From contig OY764545.1 in assembly GCA_963668495.1 (NCBI GenBank), positions 496,001 through 560,000 on the forward strand: 64,000 nucleotides of DNA. Reading direction: 5' to 3'. This DNA is from Oleispirillum sp963668495. GTDB taxonomy: Bacteria; Pseudomonadota; Alphaproteobacteria; Rhodospirillales; Rhodospirillaceae. A program made the translations under genes and the position numbers. Of the stretch, positions 8,218 to 15,986 are shown piece after piece. The notes under the pieces are model-generated. The model made no database searches and had not been told where the DNA came from. It worked only from the letters and a program-made list of their open reading frames with translations. Positions within the stretch are counted from its first letter, which is position 1. Each line of letters opens with the position of its first letter.

Positions 8218-8760
8218 TTGTTGTCTTTCCTGCGGCACCTTCGTTTCTGCGTGCCGATCTGCGCGATCGGCGTAGCCATTCTTTCCGCCCCTTCTGACGC
8301 GCTGGCAAAGTCCAAAATCAAGACTCTGGGCCGTTACGGTGACTGGGCCGGGTACACTTTCCAAGAAAACGGCAAGCCGGTTTGCTATGCAGCCACCGCC
8401 CCGGTGAAATCCAGCGGCAAGGTTTCAAAGCGTGGTGACGTCCTGTTTATGGTCACGCATCGTCCGGCGGTCGAAGACATCGGCGTGGTTACCGCTGTTG
8501 CCGGATACACGTTTAAGCAAGGGTCAAAGGCATCGGTCAAAATTGGCGGACGGTCGTTTGACTTTTTCACCCGTGACGGAACGGCATGGGCCAGCGGCAA
8601 AGACGACAAAAATGTCGTATCCACCATGCGCAGAGGCCGCACCATGGTGGTCAAAGGCCAAACCACGCACGGCACCAGCACCACTGACCAATATTCCTTG
8701 ATGGGCTTCACCAAGGCTTATGAAGCCATCAGCAAGGCCTGCAACATCCGCGTGCGCTAA
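8218..8760 (+). CDS. IalB-family secreted protein
   Basis: The product (about 180 residues) has a Sec signal peptide: basic LRHLRF, a hydrophobic core, and ALA before the mature KSKIKTLGRYGDW. The mature part matches the invasion-associated locus B (IalB) family, with DW near the start, CYAATAP, and a terminal CNIRVR that leaves two cysteines able to pair. IalB was named in Bartonella, but the family is widespread in free-living alphaproteobacteria with no known role. The start appears to be TTG at 8218 or 8221: AAGAGG stands 5 to 8 bases before them, and the only longer in-frame start (GTG at 8152) would bury the signal peptide. Confidence 0.8.
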   Translation: MLSFLRHLRFCVPICAIGVAILSAPSDALAKSKIKTLGRYGDWAGYTFQENGKPVCYAATAPVKSSGKVSKRGDVLFMVTHRPAVEDIGVVTAVAGYTFKQGSKASVKIGGRSFDFFTRDGTAWASGKDDKNVVSTMRRGRTMVVKGQTTHGTSTTDQYSLMGFTKAYEAISKACNIRVR

Positions 8761-8795
8761 CCCCGCGACGGTTTGTTTACTACTCCATCAAAACA

Positions 8796-8822
8796 AAAGC
8801 CCCCGCGTTATGCGGGGACTTT
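8796..8822 (-). terminator. Terminator for htpG (minus strand)
   Basis: Read on the minus strand, CCCCGC-ATAA-GCGGGG is followed by GCTTTTGTTTT. It lies past the htpG stop and beyond the plus-strand terminator at 8835, so the two convergent terminators are interlocked. Confidence 0.75.
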
Positions 8823-8834
8823 GTCAGCCGTTTA

Positions 8835-8858
8835 AGGAGTGCCCTCGCACTCCTTTTT
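8835..8858 (+). terminator. Terminator for the IalB-family gene
   Basis: AGGAGTGC (8835-8842) pairs with GCACTCCT (8847-8854) and leads into five T. The minus strand lacks a T-run here, so this stem serves the plus-strand gene. Confidence 0.85.
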
Positions 8859-8888
8859 CTAATGGTCGCCCAAGTTTAAAGACTGGGT

Positions 8889-10799
8889 CTAAACTAAGAC
8901 TTTTTCCATAAACGCGGTCAGACGTTTGGTGAAGCTGCCAACATCCGTGACACTTTCGCCTTCGATAATCCGGGCCTGATCCAGCAGCAGCCAAGCCGCA
9001 TCCTGCAATTCCTGCGAAGAACTGTCGGTGCCAACCCGGCGAATCAATGCTTTGATCACCGGATGCTTCGGATTGATTTCCAAAACCCGCTCTGCCTTAC
9101 CATCCGTACGATTGTTGGCCTTCAACAAACGCTCCAGATGCAGGCTGACGCCGCTGTCACCAGCCACAAGGCACACTGGGCTGGAAGTCAATCGTGACGA
9201 AACTCGGACCTCGGTCACTTCCTCGCCATAAATATCCAGCATGGCAGAAGCGAGTGACGTGGCTTCAGTTTTCTCCGGCTGTTCCGCATCTTTATCAGCA
9301 TCCGATGTGTCGTCGTCATTTTTGCCTTTGATATTGGCCAAATCCTTTCCGGCCCCGGCAACGGTGACGAACTGCTTTTCCCGATAAGTCGGGGCTGCCA
9401 TCGCTGTCCAGAATTCATCAATGGCATCACTTAACAGCAGAACGTTGACACCTTTATCCGTAAAGCCTTCAAGCTGCGGATTGGTTTTCAAGGATTCGGT
9501 GGAATCCCCGGTCAGGAAATAGATGTGTTCCTGACCTTCCGGCATCTCGGCAATGTACTGTTCAAGAGAGATCAATCCGTCATGCAACGAGCTTTCAAAA
9601 CGGCAGAGCTCCAATAGCGAATCTCGACGTTCAAAGTCCTCGTAGATACCTTCTTTCAGCACGACGCCAAAGCTGTTCCAGAAGGTTTCGTAGCGGCCCT
9701 GATTGTCTTCATCGCGGGAAGCCTTTTTCAGATCCGACAACACACGGTTGACCAATCCCTTGCCGATTTTTTTCAGCAACGGATTGTCTTGCAGGGTTTC
9801 ACGACTGACGTTCAGCGGCAAATCGCTGGTATCAACCACGCCCTTCAGGAAACGCAGGTAGGACGGGATCATGCCGTCACAATTATCGGTGATGAACACC
9901 CGACGCACATACAATTTCAAACGGTTCTTGCGATCCGGTTCAAACATGTCATAGGGACGTTCGGTCGGAATAAACAGCAGTCCGGTATATTCAATCATAC
10001 CTTCCGCATGCATGTGAACCGTCATCCACGGTTCATCAAACGCATGCGCCACATGGTGATAGAATTCTTTGTACTGCTCGTCACTGACTTCCGATTTCGG
10101 GCGGGTCCACAGCGCAGATGCCGCATTGATGGTTTCCGTGGTATCGCCATCCACCAGAATCACTGGCAAATCAATATGGTTGGAATAGGTCCGCACCACA
10201 CGGCGCAGAGTACCGGATTCCAGATAGGCCTGCGCATCGTCCCGCAAATGCAGCACAATACGGGTCCCACGGCCCGCATCGTCGAACGGTTCCACCGTAA
10301 AGTCCCCGGTTCCGGATGATGACCATTTCCAGCCTTGGCTTTCCCCGGCTTTACGAGTGATCACGTCCACACGTTCCGCCACCATAAAGGCCGAATAAAA
10401 ACCAACGCCAAACTGACCGATCAGGCTGACGGCATCGTCCTTGCCTTCCGTTTTCTGTGCGGCAAGAGCTTCCGCAAACCGTTGACTGCCGGAATGGGCG
10501 ATCGTGCCCAGATTGTCCACCAGTTCATCGCGGTTCATGCCAATGCCATTATCGGCAATGGTCAGCAGCTTCATATCCTTATCCGGGATCAGGCGCACAG
10601 CATAATCACTGTCTCCTTCGATCAGATTCGGTTCGGTAATGGCGGCATAGCGCAATTTGTCACAGGCGTCAGACGCATTAGAGATCAATTCCCGCAGGAA
10701 GATTTCTTTCTGCGAATACAGGGCGTTGACCACAATATCCAGCAGCTTGGCTACTTCCGCCTGAAAATGAAGGGTTTCCACTTGAGATGTCTCAGACAT
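8889..10799 (-). CDS. htpG: Chaperone HtpG (Hsp90)
   Basis: HtpG is the bacterial Hsp90, an ATP-driven homodimeric chaperone. The 636-residue product has the GHKL ATPase motifs RELISNASDACDKLRY, DNGIGM and GQFGVGFYSAFMV, then the middle domain with NVSRETLQ, and the C-terminal dimerisation domain. Length is normal. The start at 10799 gives MSETSQVETLHFQAEV, the usual N-terminus. A longer frame from 10841 is not needed. A strong sigma-70-type promoter precedes it; no heat-shock sigma promoter was recognised. Confidence 0.97.
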   Translation of the reverse strand: MSETSQVETLHFQAEVAKLLDIVVNALYSQKEIFLRELISNASDACDKLRYAAITEPNLIEGDSDYAVRLIPDKDMKLLTIADNGIGMNRDELVDNLGTIAHSGSQRFAEALAAQKTEGKDDAVSLIGQFGVGFYSAFMVAERVDVITRKAGESQGWKWSSSGTGDFTVEPFDDAGRGTRIVLHLRDDAQAYLESGTLRRVVRTYSNHIDLPVILVDGDTTETINAASALWTRPKSEVSDEQYKEFYHHVAHAFDEPWMTVHMHAEGMIEYTGLLFIPTERPYDMFEPDRKNRLKLYVRRVFITDNCDGMIPSYLRFLKGVVDTSDLPLNVSRETLQDNPLLKKIGKGLVNRVLSDLKKASRDEDNQGRYETFWNSFGVVLKEGIYEDFERRDSLLELCRFESSLHDGLISLEQYIAEMPEGQEHIYFLTGDSTESLKTNPQLEGFTDKGVNVLLLSDAIDEFWTAMAAPTYREKQFVTVAGAGKDLANIKGKNDDDTSDADKDAEQPEKTEATSLASAMLDIYGEEVTEVRVSSRLTSSPVCLVAGDSGVSLHLERLLKANNRTDGKAERVLEINPKHPVIKALIRRVGTDSSSQELQDAAWLLLDQARIIEGESVTDVGSFTKRLTAFMEKVLV

Positions 10800-10846
10800 A
10801 GCGTGGGTAAGCTCCAGTTTTTTTACAAATGAAATACACAATGGGG

Positions 10847-10875
10847 ATGTAAGATTGACTGTCGCAATCTGTCAA
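10847..10875 (-). promoter_or_regulatory. Promoter of htpG
   Basis: On the minus strand TTGACA (10875-10870) stands 17 bases from TTACAT (10852-10847), leaving a leader of roughly 40 bases before the htpG ATG. The -35 hexamer is a perfect consensus match. Confidence 0.7.
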
Positions 10876-10907
10876 CGCTCAGGCGTATCGTCAACGCCGA
10901 AATGCAA

Positions 10908-10938
10908 CGAGCGCAGTGGAAAACACCCTCTGCGCTCG
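10908..10938 (-). terminator. Probable terminator after the NDUFA9-like gene
   Basis: CGAGCGCAG and CTGCGCTCG form a perfect 9-base stem with a 13-base loop. On the minus strand it is followed by TTGCATTT, a weak U-tract. It separates the 10977-11969 gene from htpG. Confidence 0.55.
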
Positions 10939-10976
10939 GGGAAAATCGGACCAGACTTGGCACAAAAAGCCCAAAC

Positions 10977-11969
10977 CTATTCGTGGCGATTGATCACTTG
11001 GCGGTGTGTTTTGCGGAAACGGGCCAAATAGGTCGGGACAATGGATTCTGCCGTCGTCGGTTCAATTCCCAATTCCTTGAACCCCGGATACTCCCCAGAC
11101 AGGACATTGTCGCTTTGCATCATCAGCACTTGGTCCTTGGTCAGCAACGGGCGCGGCAAAATGCTCATCACCGCAGCCTGAAAACGGGCCATCCCAAAGG
11201 TCACTGGCAATAGCCAGCGCTTACGGCGAATGATCTCCAGCGTCAGTTCCATAATCTGACGCATGGTATACACATGCGGACCACCCAATTCATAAATCTT
11301 GCCGCCATGATCGTCGCCTTTAAGGGCTTCCATAATGGCGTCAGCCACATCCCCCACATACACAGGCTGGAATTTTGGACCTCCACTGCCATAAATCCCC
11401 TTGCCGCCGAACGACCAAGCATCTTTGTCAATCACCGGCAGGAACGGATTGAACACGGACAGTCGGGCAAACATGTTGAAGAAATTATCTTCCGGGCCAA
11501 AAACCACGCTGGGCCGAACAATTGTGGCATCAGGGAAGGCCGCCATGACTTCCTTCTCGCCCTGTGCCTTTGAAACGGCATAGGCAGATTCAGCATCTTC
11601 GCGAACGCCAAGGGCCGAAATATGGACGAAGCGTTTACAACCAGCGTCCTTTGCACACTTGGCAATAATGCCCGGTGCCTTGGCATGCAGGTTTTCAAAG
11701 GTATGGCGTCCACGTGGGAAGAAAATCCCAACCAGATTGATGACCCAATCCGCACCGTCAACGGCACGACGGATTTCCTCTGGATCGGCAATATCCGTTT
11801 CCATCGTGGTAATCTGCCCCACGTCACCCATGGTTTTCAGAAAATGGGCGTCTTCCCGGTAACGAATGGCAATTCGCACGACTGCACCAGTGGCGGCCAA
11901 ACGTTGAACAAGATGCCGACCGATGAATCCCGAACCGCCGAACACTGTTACCAATCGCCGTCGCGTCAT
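10977..11969 (-). CDS. NAD(P)-binding protein of the complex I NDUFA9 family
   Basis: This 330-residue atypical short-chain dehydrogenase starts with the Rossmann motif VFGGSGFIGRHLVQRL and has the YAVSK catalytic-type pair near residue 130 and PVYVGDVADAI further on. The order of motifs matches the NDUFA9-like proteins of alphaproteobacteria, related to the accessory subunit of mitochondrial complex I. Its enzymatic substrate, if any, is unknown. No signal peptide or membrane helix is obvious. It is a stand-alone gene between htpG and tRNA-Leu. Confidence 0.88.
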   Translation of the reverse strand: MTRRRLVTVFGGSGFIGRHLVQRLAATGAVVRIAIRYREDAHFLKTMGDVGQITTMETDIADPEEIRRAVDGADWVINLVGIFFPRGRHTFENLHAKAPGIIAKCAKDAGCKRFVHISALGVREDAESAYAVSKAQGEKEVMAAFPDATIVRPSVVFGPEDNFFNMFARLSVFNPFLPVIDKDAWSFGGKGIYGSGGPKFQPVYVGDVADAIMEALKGDDHGGKIYELGGPHVYTMRQIMELTLEIIRRKRWLLPVTFGMARFQAAVMSILPRPLLTKDQVLMMQSDNVLSGEYPGFKELGIEPTTAESIVPTYLARFRKTHRQVINRHE

Positions 11970-12208
11970 CGTTTTCTCCTCATACCCAGAATCGAGCCAT
12001 GTTGTACGTACGGTGGCAAATGAAGACTATACCGGATCATATAGGCAGGTTTCCCGCAAATCACAGGATCTGCCCATTGGTCATACCTGAACCATACCTT
12101 TTGATGTATATACCCTCTGCCCCATCCGTTTACATCTTTTACTGCGAAAGGCCAAGAGCCGGACTCGATGTTTTTTTCGTAATCGTCATTTTTTTTCAAA
12201 AAAATCTA

Positions 12209-12237
12209 TTGACTTTGGGCCTCTGAAATTGGATAAA
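12209..12237 (+). promoter_or_regulatory. Likely promoter of tRNA-Leu
   Basis: TTGACT (12209-12214), 17 bases, GATAAA (12232-12237), about 80 bases before the tRNA. The rest of the 11970-12322 gap is A/T-rich and holds no gene that can be supported. It must also contain the minus-strand promoter of the NDUFA9-like gene, which was not recognised. Confidence 0.5.
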
Positions 12238-12322
12238 CCCCTCCTCGCTGACGATGAACTCGCCTGCGGGACGGGCCAACACCCCGTGCGACATATGCGA
12301 AAGTGTCATGCGATGAGCATGT

Positions 12323-12410
<88 letters not shown>

Positions 12411-12497
12411 TCCGCAAAACTCCCTTTAAAATTTACAGACTAGCCATTCGACGTTGCAGTGCATCAGCTTTTTTGTGCCTTAAACGCGGCCTATCTG

Positions 12498-12507
12498 CCC
12501 CCCCCCC
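12498..12507 (+). repeat. Homopolymer of ten C
   Basis: A run of ten C lies in the 297-base non-coding gap between tRNA-Leu and the accessory gene at 12708, about 100 bases before a weak promoter-like TTGACG at 12611. Such tracts can slip during replication and vary in length. Confidence 0.6.
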
Positions 12508-12707
12508 GTGAAAAATAGACCACGATTAACGATATCTGATGGCCATACGGGGCTTGCGTCATTTTGCTTGCTTTGCGAGATACGTTTTTCGTCTTCTTTT
12601 TCGTCTTTTATTGACGATTTAAGTAATCTGATATACCGTCCTTTACAGTTCCTCAGTGCGCACAAAGAGGAGATTTGAGAAACACGCAATCAAAAGGACA
12701 CACAGCA

Positions 12708-14249
12708 ATGAGCGTCTTTACAGGCAATTCCCTGCTGAGCTTTAGTTCACGGGGCAACGGCGGCACGGCGAATAATCAGCAAAAACACCGCCAAAACCAA
12801 CAACACCAGCCGCAACGGAAATCGCAATCCGCTTTGCCTCTGCCGGGCAAGGCGGTTGACCCCATTATCCCCACGGGAAAGACGGTGGATGAACGCCTGA
12901 AATCCATGCAGCAAAATCCCCTCTATGCGGATCAAGACGACAGGCGGTTATTCAATCACGTGACTCGTGAATACCAACGAGCCTATCCGGGGGAAGCGCA
13001 GTATGACGAATTCGGAAAAATGAAACGTCCGCAGCCATCCATCCAACCGGGACAAGTGCGAGCCTTTGACCCGAATGGCGTATTAGGTAAAGCCAAGCAA
13101 CCGTCTCTGCCGGGAGCAATGAAGACGGTCACGAAAATGCCCAATCTCGCTGGGCAAAAAACAAGTTCACAAATGGGGCTAGGTGCAAAATATGCCATTC
13201 CCGCCATAGACAAATTGCCAAAACTGGACAAGTCGCTAATCCAGCCGAGCAAAGCTCCACAGCAGCAATTCCACGATGGTCACGATGATAGCGGCTATGT
13301 ATGGGCAAAAAGGCCCGAACTGGCAAAAATTGCAACCGGGCAAGCCCCAAGTTATGGCCCCGCTGCCGATCCTGATGGTGATTATAGTTACTTGGATGTA
13401 GAGCAAGGCGTCCTGACGGATCAGCAATTGGACAGCGTTCGAAGGAATGCTCACCAACTGGATCAACATGCTCAAGCTATCGAGCAACAAGGACGCGATC
13501 TATTGCCTCGCATGACCAACGGTAAAATTCAGGACTTTCAATCTGGCATCGGTCACGTGGATGCTCTGGAGAAAAACGACCCTGACGCCTACAAAAATCT
13601 GCCATTTGAAACCATTGTCCTGCATCAGACATACAAGCATTCCCTTGGCAACAATCCAACACCGGAGGACATGCAAAATGCTTATGAAAGTGCCATGGAC
13701 ATGGGGGCACTGCAGTATGCGGACGACAGTGTACGCTCCGCCCTAATGCAGGCATACCATGAAGGCAAGGCTGGACTGATGTTTACAGACGTGGACCTGA
13801 AACAGATTGCCAAAGACACCCGGATTGATGCAGAGCGCGGTTATGCGCAGAGCGGAACTGTTCAAAACATCAAAGCCGGTACAGATATAGCGGTTGGCAT
13901 TGGCTCCAAATTCGTGCCATTTGCGGGGCAGGCCGTGGACACAGCACGGGGCATCGGTCAGGCCCGCATTCAAGGTAACAAAGAAGGCTGGAGTGATGCA
14001 GAGATCGCGATTGCAGCCGGAACCAATGTTGCGCTCAATCTGGCAGGTGGAAAGTTTGGACGAAGCTTTACCAAGGCTGTCGGTCTGGCTCCTATGGGGA
14101 AAACGGCTGCGAAGACAGCTAAAAACCGGGGTATTGGGGCGACCATCGAATATGGCAATGACAGGGTCTATCAAGAAGGTGCGAAGAATGTGAATAATCA
14201 TTTACGCAAAAGCCTAAACCGGAAGAACAGGGGAAATCAATCGCAATAA
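12708..14249 (+). CDS. Unrecognised 513-residue protein, candidate polymorphic toxin or effector
   Basis: No family was recognised and no signal peptide is present. Residues 1-60 are low in complexity, rich in Q, N, H and R. Residues 60-220 are proline-rich and basic. Residues 230-390 look like a charged helical domain with many D, Q and Y. From about residue 398 the protein is glycine/alanine-rich with hydrophobic stretches (DIAVGIGSKFVPFAGQAV; IAIAAGTNVALNLAGG) that could insert in a membrane, then a basic tail ending NQSQ. AAGGA stands 9 bases before the ATG. Its stop overlaps, by 13 bases, the stop of a Sel1-repeat gene on the other strand, and remnants resembling its C-terminal part recur downstream. 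This layout suggests a toxin with its immunity gene, but that is inference. Confidence 0.6.
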   Translation: MSVFTGNSLLSFSSRGNGGTANNQQKHRQNQQHQPQRKSQSALPLPGKAVDPIIPTGKTVDERLKSMQQNPLYADQDDRRLFNHVTREYQRAYPGEAQYDEFGKMKRPQPSIQPGQVRAFDPNGVLGKAKQPSLPGAMKTVTKMPNLAGQKTSSQMGLGAKYAIPAIDKLPKLDKSLIQPSKAPQQQFHDGHDDSGYVWAKRPELAKIATGQAPSYGPAADPDGDYSYLDVEQGVLTDQQLDSVRRNAHQLDQHAQAIEQQGRDLLPRMTNGKIQDFQSGIGHVDALEKNDPDAYKNLPFETIVLHQTYKHSLGNNPTPEDMQNAYESAMDMGALQYADDSVRSALMQAYHEGKAGLMFTDVDLKQIAKDTRIDAERGYAQSGTVQNIKAGTDIAVGIGSKFVPFAGQAVDTARGIGQARIQGNKEGWSDAEIAIAAGTNVALNLAGGKFGRSFTKAVGLAPMGKTAAKTAKNRGIGATIEYGNDRVYQEGAKNVNNHLRKSLNRKNRGNQSQ

Positions 14250-14827
14250 TTGCGATCCTCGCCTAAAACACCAATCATCATGTAGACGCATGCCATGTCT
14301 ACCAATGATGCAGGTGGTCCTGTGTGGGGGAAGCCGTATCCCCGCATAGCGACTTTTGCTAGCACGCTTCCTTGGTTGACTGCCTTCTGCCCCCAGAATT
14401 GGGCCTTTTCCTTGTCTATTGGCTCGTATAAAAATAATAAATCAATTTGGGAATCAACGTGACCTTGCTTAGCGGCTTTCTCGTACCAGTAGATAGCCTT
14501 ATTCAGATCCTTCTTTCTTCCTTCTCCAATTTCATAACAAACGGCTACATTGCTTTGTGCCGCGTAAAAGCCCGCTTCTGCCGCTTTCTCCTGCCAATCA
14601 CATGATGCCCTGTCGTCTTTTTGATAGCCTCTCCCTTCTGCAATCATGATCCCAATCGCATTCATTGCCTTAGCATCTCCTGCTTTCGCCAAAGGTACAA
14701 AGATTGTTTTTGCTTTCTCATAGTCACCGACATCATACGCCGCGTACCCATCCGCAACGGTTTGGGCATGGGCGGACGTCGTGGCGACAGATAGGCAGAT
14801 GGCGAAAACAGCGATCAGGAATTTCAT
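14237..14827 (-). CDS. Periplasmic Sel1-repeat protein, paralog 1 (candidate immunity)
   Basis: The 196-residue product has a signal peptide (MKFLIAVFAICLSVATTSAHA) and then Sel1-like TPR repeats, seen as AMNAIGIMIAEGRG, CDWQEKAAEAG, CYEIGEG and AIYWYEKAAKQG. Four cysteine positions are shared with the two paralogs downstream and could form disulfides in the periplasm. The start at 14827 has GAGGT close upstream and puts the signal peptide at the N-terminus; the frame also runs on upstream. The gene faces the 513-residue protein and overlaps its 3' end by 13 bases. Sel1-repeat proteins act as immunity proteins for some type VI secretion phospholipases (PldB of Pseudomonas aeruginosa), which fits but does not prove the role here. 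Confidence 0.85.
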   Translation of the reverse strand: MKFLIAVFAICLSVATTSAHAQTVADGYAAYDVGDYEKAKTIFVPLAKAGDAKAMNAIGIMIAEGRGYQKDDRASCDWQEKAAEAGFYAAQSNVAVCYEIGEGRKKDLNKAIYWYEKAAKQGHVDSQIDLLFLYEPIDKEKAQFWGQKAVNQGSVLAKVAMRGYGFPHTGPPASLVDMACVYMMIGVLGEDRNYCD

Positions 14828-14889
14828 AGCGACCTCTGGAATTGGTGTCACACAGATTGCCATGCCCACCGCACAACCGCAAGCTGTCA

Positions 14890-15222
14890 ACGTATTTCAT
14901 GGCTATAGGTATGGAAGGTGCAGCCGTTGGCGGACTTGGCGGTGGAGCGGTTAATTTCGCAGCAAAGAGCCTGCTGAAAGGTGGTGTTCGCGCAGCGGGG
15001 AAAACAGTCCTTGGGAAAAGTGCGAAGGTTCAGGCCGCGGCAAAGGTAACATCAGATACAGCTAAAAAATTCGAATCTCTCCCCGGCGCAAAGCAAAGCC
15101 TAAAGGCGGCAAATCTAGCCAAGGATGTGGCTGTTGATTGGCAGTTAGGTAAGGGCACAGCTAAAGCAGCAAGCTCTATTTGGGGTTCGCGGACAGAAAA
15201 AGGTCGTCGCAATAATCCCTAG
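14890..15222 (+). pseudogene. Orphan C-terminal toxin-like segment 2
   Basis: An open plus-strand frame begins just after the upstream region of Sel1 paralog 1. It encodes a glycine/alanine-rich helical stretch (GAAVGGLGGGAVNFAAK, then KGGVRAAGKTVLGKSAK) with a basic tail ending GRRNNP. No ribosome site precedes its first ATG (14899). Composition and position match the C-terminus of the 513-residue protein. In another frame the last codons would read SSQ and a stop at 15213-15215, resembling the NQSQ and LQSQ ends of the other copies. A slip at the A-run near 15196-15201 may therefore have altered its end. It overlaps Sel1 paralog 2 tail to tail. Confidence 0.55.
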
Positions 15223-15793
15223 GCATGCCTAGGCCAAAAATCATCGCCCATACGCAGATATCGTCTACAACAGTTGCCTTGGGGCCAGAGTGTTTGATAT
15301 TAGCCGACTTCATAACCACTTTGGCTATGGAGCTGCGCTGATTAACAGCGAGTTGGCCCCATTTTTGGGCCTCTTTATGGTCGATCTCTACGTAGTAGAT
15401 TAGCAAGTCAAGTTGGCAATCTCTATTTCCTGCTTCTGCAGCCGGTTCGCACCATTTGGCTGCTAGCTCTAGGTTTTGTTCTCTTCCATTTCCTGTCCAG
15501 TAGCACCCAGCTAAATTCGAAAGCCCATATTCATCGTTATGCAGAGCCGCCTTTTCATACCAGTCACAGGCATCTTTGGGACTTTCGTTCAGCCCTCTGC
15601 CTCTAGCGTGCATTAAGCCAATGAGGTTCATGGCTTTGGCATTGCCCGCTTTGGCTAGGGGTAAGGCAATAGATTTTGCTTTTTCATAGTCGCCAGCGTC
15701 ATAGGCTTTGTCGGCCCCTTCATACGTACCCGCGAATGCAGGTGCAGTGGTGATGGAAAACAGAATGGCGACTGCGACAAGCAGGAATTTCAT
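15176..15793 (-). CDS. Periplasmic Sel1-repeat protein, paralog 2 (candidate immunity)
   Basis: The 205-residue product has a signal peptide (MKFLLVAVAILFSITTAPAFA) and Sel1-like repeats (AMNLIGLMHARGRG, CDWYEKAALHN, CYWTGNGR, AAKWCEPAAEAGN). It shares the paralog layout and the DYCD end, but the stop found after YCD in the others is lost, adding about a dozen residues. The 5' region is nearly identical to that of paralog 1 for about 60 bases. It overlaps orphan segment 2 at their 3' ends by 47 bases. Confidence 0.85.
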   Translation of the reverse strand: MKFLLVAVAILFSITTAPAFAGTYEGADKAYDAGDYEKAKSIALPLAKAGNAKAMNLIGLMHARGRGLNESPKDACDWYEKAALHNDEYGLSNLAGCYWTGNGREQNLELAAKWCEPAAEAGNRDCQLDLLIYYVEIDHKEAQKWGQLAVNQRSSIAKVVMKSANIKHSGPKATVVDDICVWAMIFGLGMPRDYCDDLFLSANPK

Positions 15794-15848
15794 GGCGACC
15801 TCTGGATTGAATGTGTCACAGATTGCCATGCCCGCCGCACAACCGCAA

Positions 15849-15965
15849 GGCCACCCCCGCGACACCTATCACGATGCTATACGTTACACGACTTCGTATA
15901 ACTGGAGACTTGCCAAACGCAAAGATGGTATTCTGTCGCCATTGAGACCCTATAAGTCGCGCTGA
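15849..15965 (+). pseudogene. Short orphan C-terminal segment 3
   Basis: Immediately after the conserved upstream region of Sel1 paralog 2, a plus-strand frame encodes 38 residues (GHPRDTYHDAIRY, then SYNWRLAKRKDG, ending YKSR) before a stop. It has no start of its own in this frame that is independent of the Sel1 leader. It differs from the glycine/alanine-rich segments: it has H, D, Y and W residues that could belong to an enzyme active site. It is followed 21 bases later by the 15987 gene, which has a good ribosome site. This is the pattern of a displaced toxin end followed by its immunity gene. Confidence 0.4.
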
Positions 15966-15986
15966 TTTAAGTTTGGGAGGAAGGGA

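Noticed and set aside
12611..12637. Promoter for the candidate toxin gene (TTGACG / TATACC)
   Set aside because: The spacing is 15 bases, too short for a confident sigma-70 call.
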